This document shows, in pieces, positions 63,853-64,000 of a stretch of 64,000 bases of DNA. Every line of letters begins with the position of its first letter. The first letter of the stretch is position 1. Under the pieces are notes generated by a model. That model saw nothing but the letters and a program-made list of their open reading frames with translations, had not been told where the DNA came from and made no database searches. Both the position numbers and the translations under genes were made by a program. Where the stretch lies: the NCBI RefSeq assembly GCF_029360775.1, contig NZ_JARKMZ010000039.1:62001-126000 (forward strand). Reading direction: 5' to 3'. This DNA comes from Daejeonella sp. H1SJ63 (GTDB lineage Bacteria > Bacteroidota > Bacteroidia > Sphingobacteriales > Sphingobacteriaceae).

Positions 63853-64000
63853 ATGGAAAAAGATTTTTTAGAGCATGGTCTCAATTTTAACCGTCGCAGA
63901 TTTCTGTCAAGACTTAGCCTCGGTCTGGGAAGTGTAGCCCTGGGTTCATTACTCGTGCCGGATATTTTTAATGGAGACTCTTCTGATTCTGGTTGGGTAC
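63853..64000 (+). CDS. DUF1501-like Tat-exported protein (partial, cut by window end)
   Basis: The first 49 codons are visible: a polar start, a Tat signal (NRRRFLSRLSLGLGSVALG) and LLVPDIF. It begins two bases after the DUF1553 gene. The pairing of a DUF1553 gene with a DUF1501 sulfatase-like gene is very common, so that family is inferred. No catalytic region is present in the window. Confidence 0.6.
   Translation, partial: MEKDFLEHGLNFNRRRFLSRLSLGLGSVALGSLLVPDIFNGDSSDSGWV

Overview
The window is low-GC DNA from a Bacteroidota bacterium, most likely a Sphingobacteriales member close to Pedobacter (inference). The reasons are the TAnnTTTG-like promoter elements with weak Shine-Dalgarno sites, the DUF1080, Gfo/Idh/MocA and DUF1553/DUF1501 gene families, a reg-propeller hybrid histidine kinase, and an extracellular contractile injection system of the Bacteroidota type. 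No rRNA, tRNA, IS element or CRISPR array was seen.

Layout. (1) 161-5986: sugar or sugar-acid catabolism (DUF1080 hydrolase, lipoprotein oxidoreductase, SDR epimerase, DapA-like aldolase/dehydratase, Tat-exported enolase-superfamily enzyme). (2) 6098-33762: a four-unit 25-bp tandem repeat, then a complete contractile injection system (eCIS, Afp/PVC-like): cap, one sheath, two tubes, DUF5908, LysM baseplate protein, spike, PAAR tip, gp25, two large baseplate proteins, a large PKD-bearing protein, tape measure, two DUF4157 cargo candidates and the AAA+ ATPase. (3) 33919-35754: DeoR-type repressor facing murQ. (4) 36033-46792: a second carbohydrate-processing region rich in Tat or Sec signals, with a LacI-family regulator in the middle. 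(5) 46956-55748: a YdjM-like membrane protein, then an MCE/Mla lipid transporter (permease, ATPase, MCE protein) followed by a LolA-like protein, two FtsX-like permeases, an ABC ATPase and an outer-membrane barrel. (6) 55871-64000: CoA-transferase, a 1280-residue hybrid histidine kinase, and a PSD1-type cytochrome protein with a DUF1501-like partner cut by the window edge.

How the parts work together. Five copies of one 14-bp palindrome (consensus CGkGTACGTwAmCG) lie at or just downstream of the -7 element before 161, 36033, 41335 (minus strand), 42796 and 45443. With the LacI-type gene at 41566 they look like one local regulon that ties region 1 to region 4 across the eCIS locus.

The most unusual single gene is the 1758-residue eCIS cargo candidate at 25762. 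It has a DUF4157 domain with HExxH, a CHAP-like cysteine amidase-like segment, three tandem repeats of exactly 140 residues, a nuclease-like GHLLN...NLTP segment and a ComEA-like helix-hairpin-helix tail. The second cargo candidate has two separate HExxH motifs.
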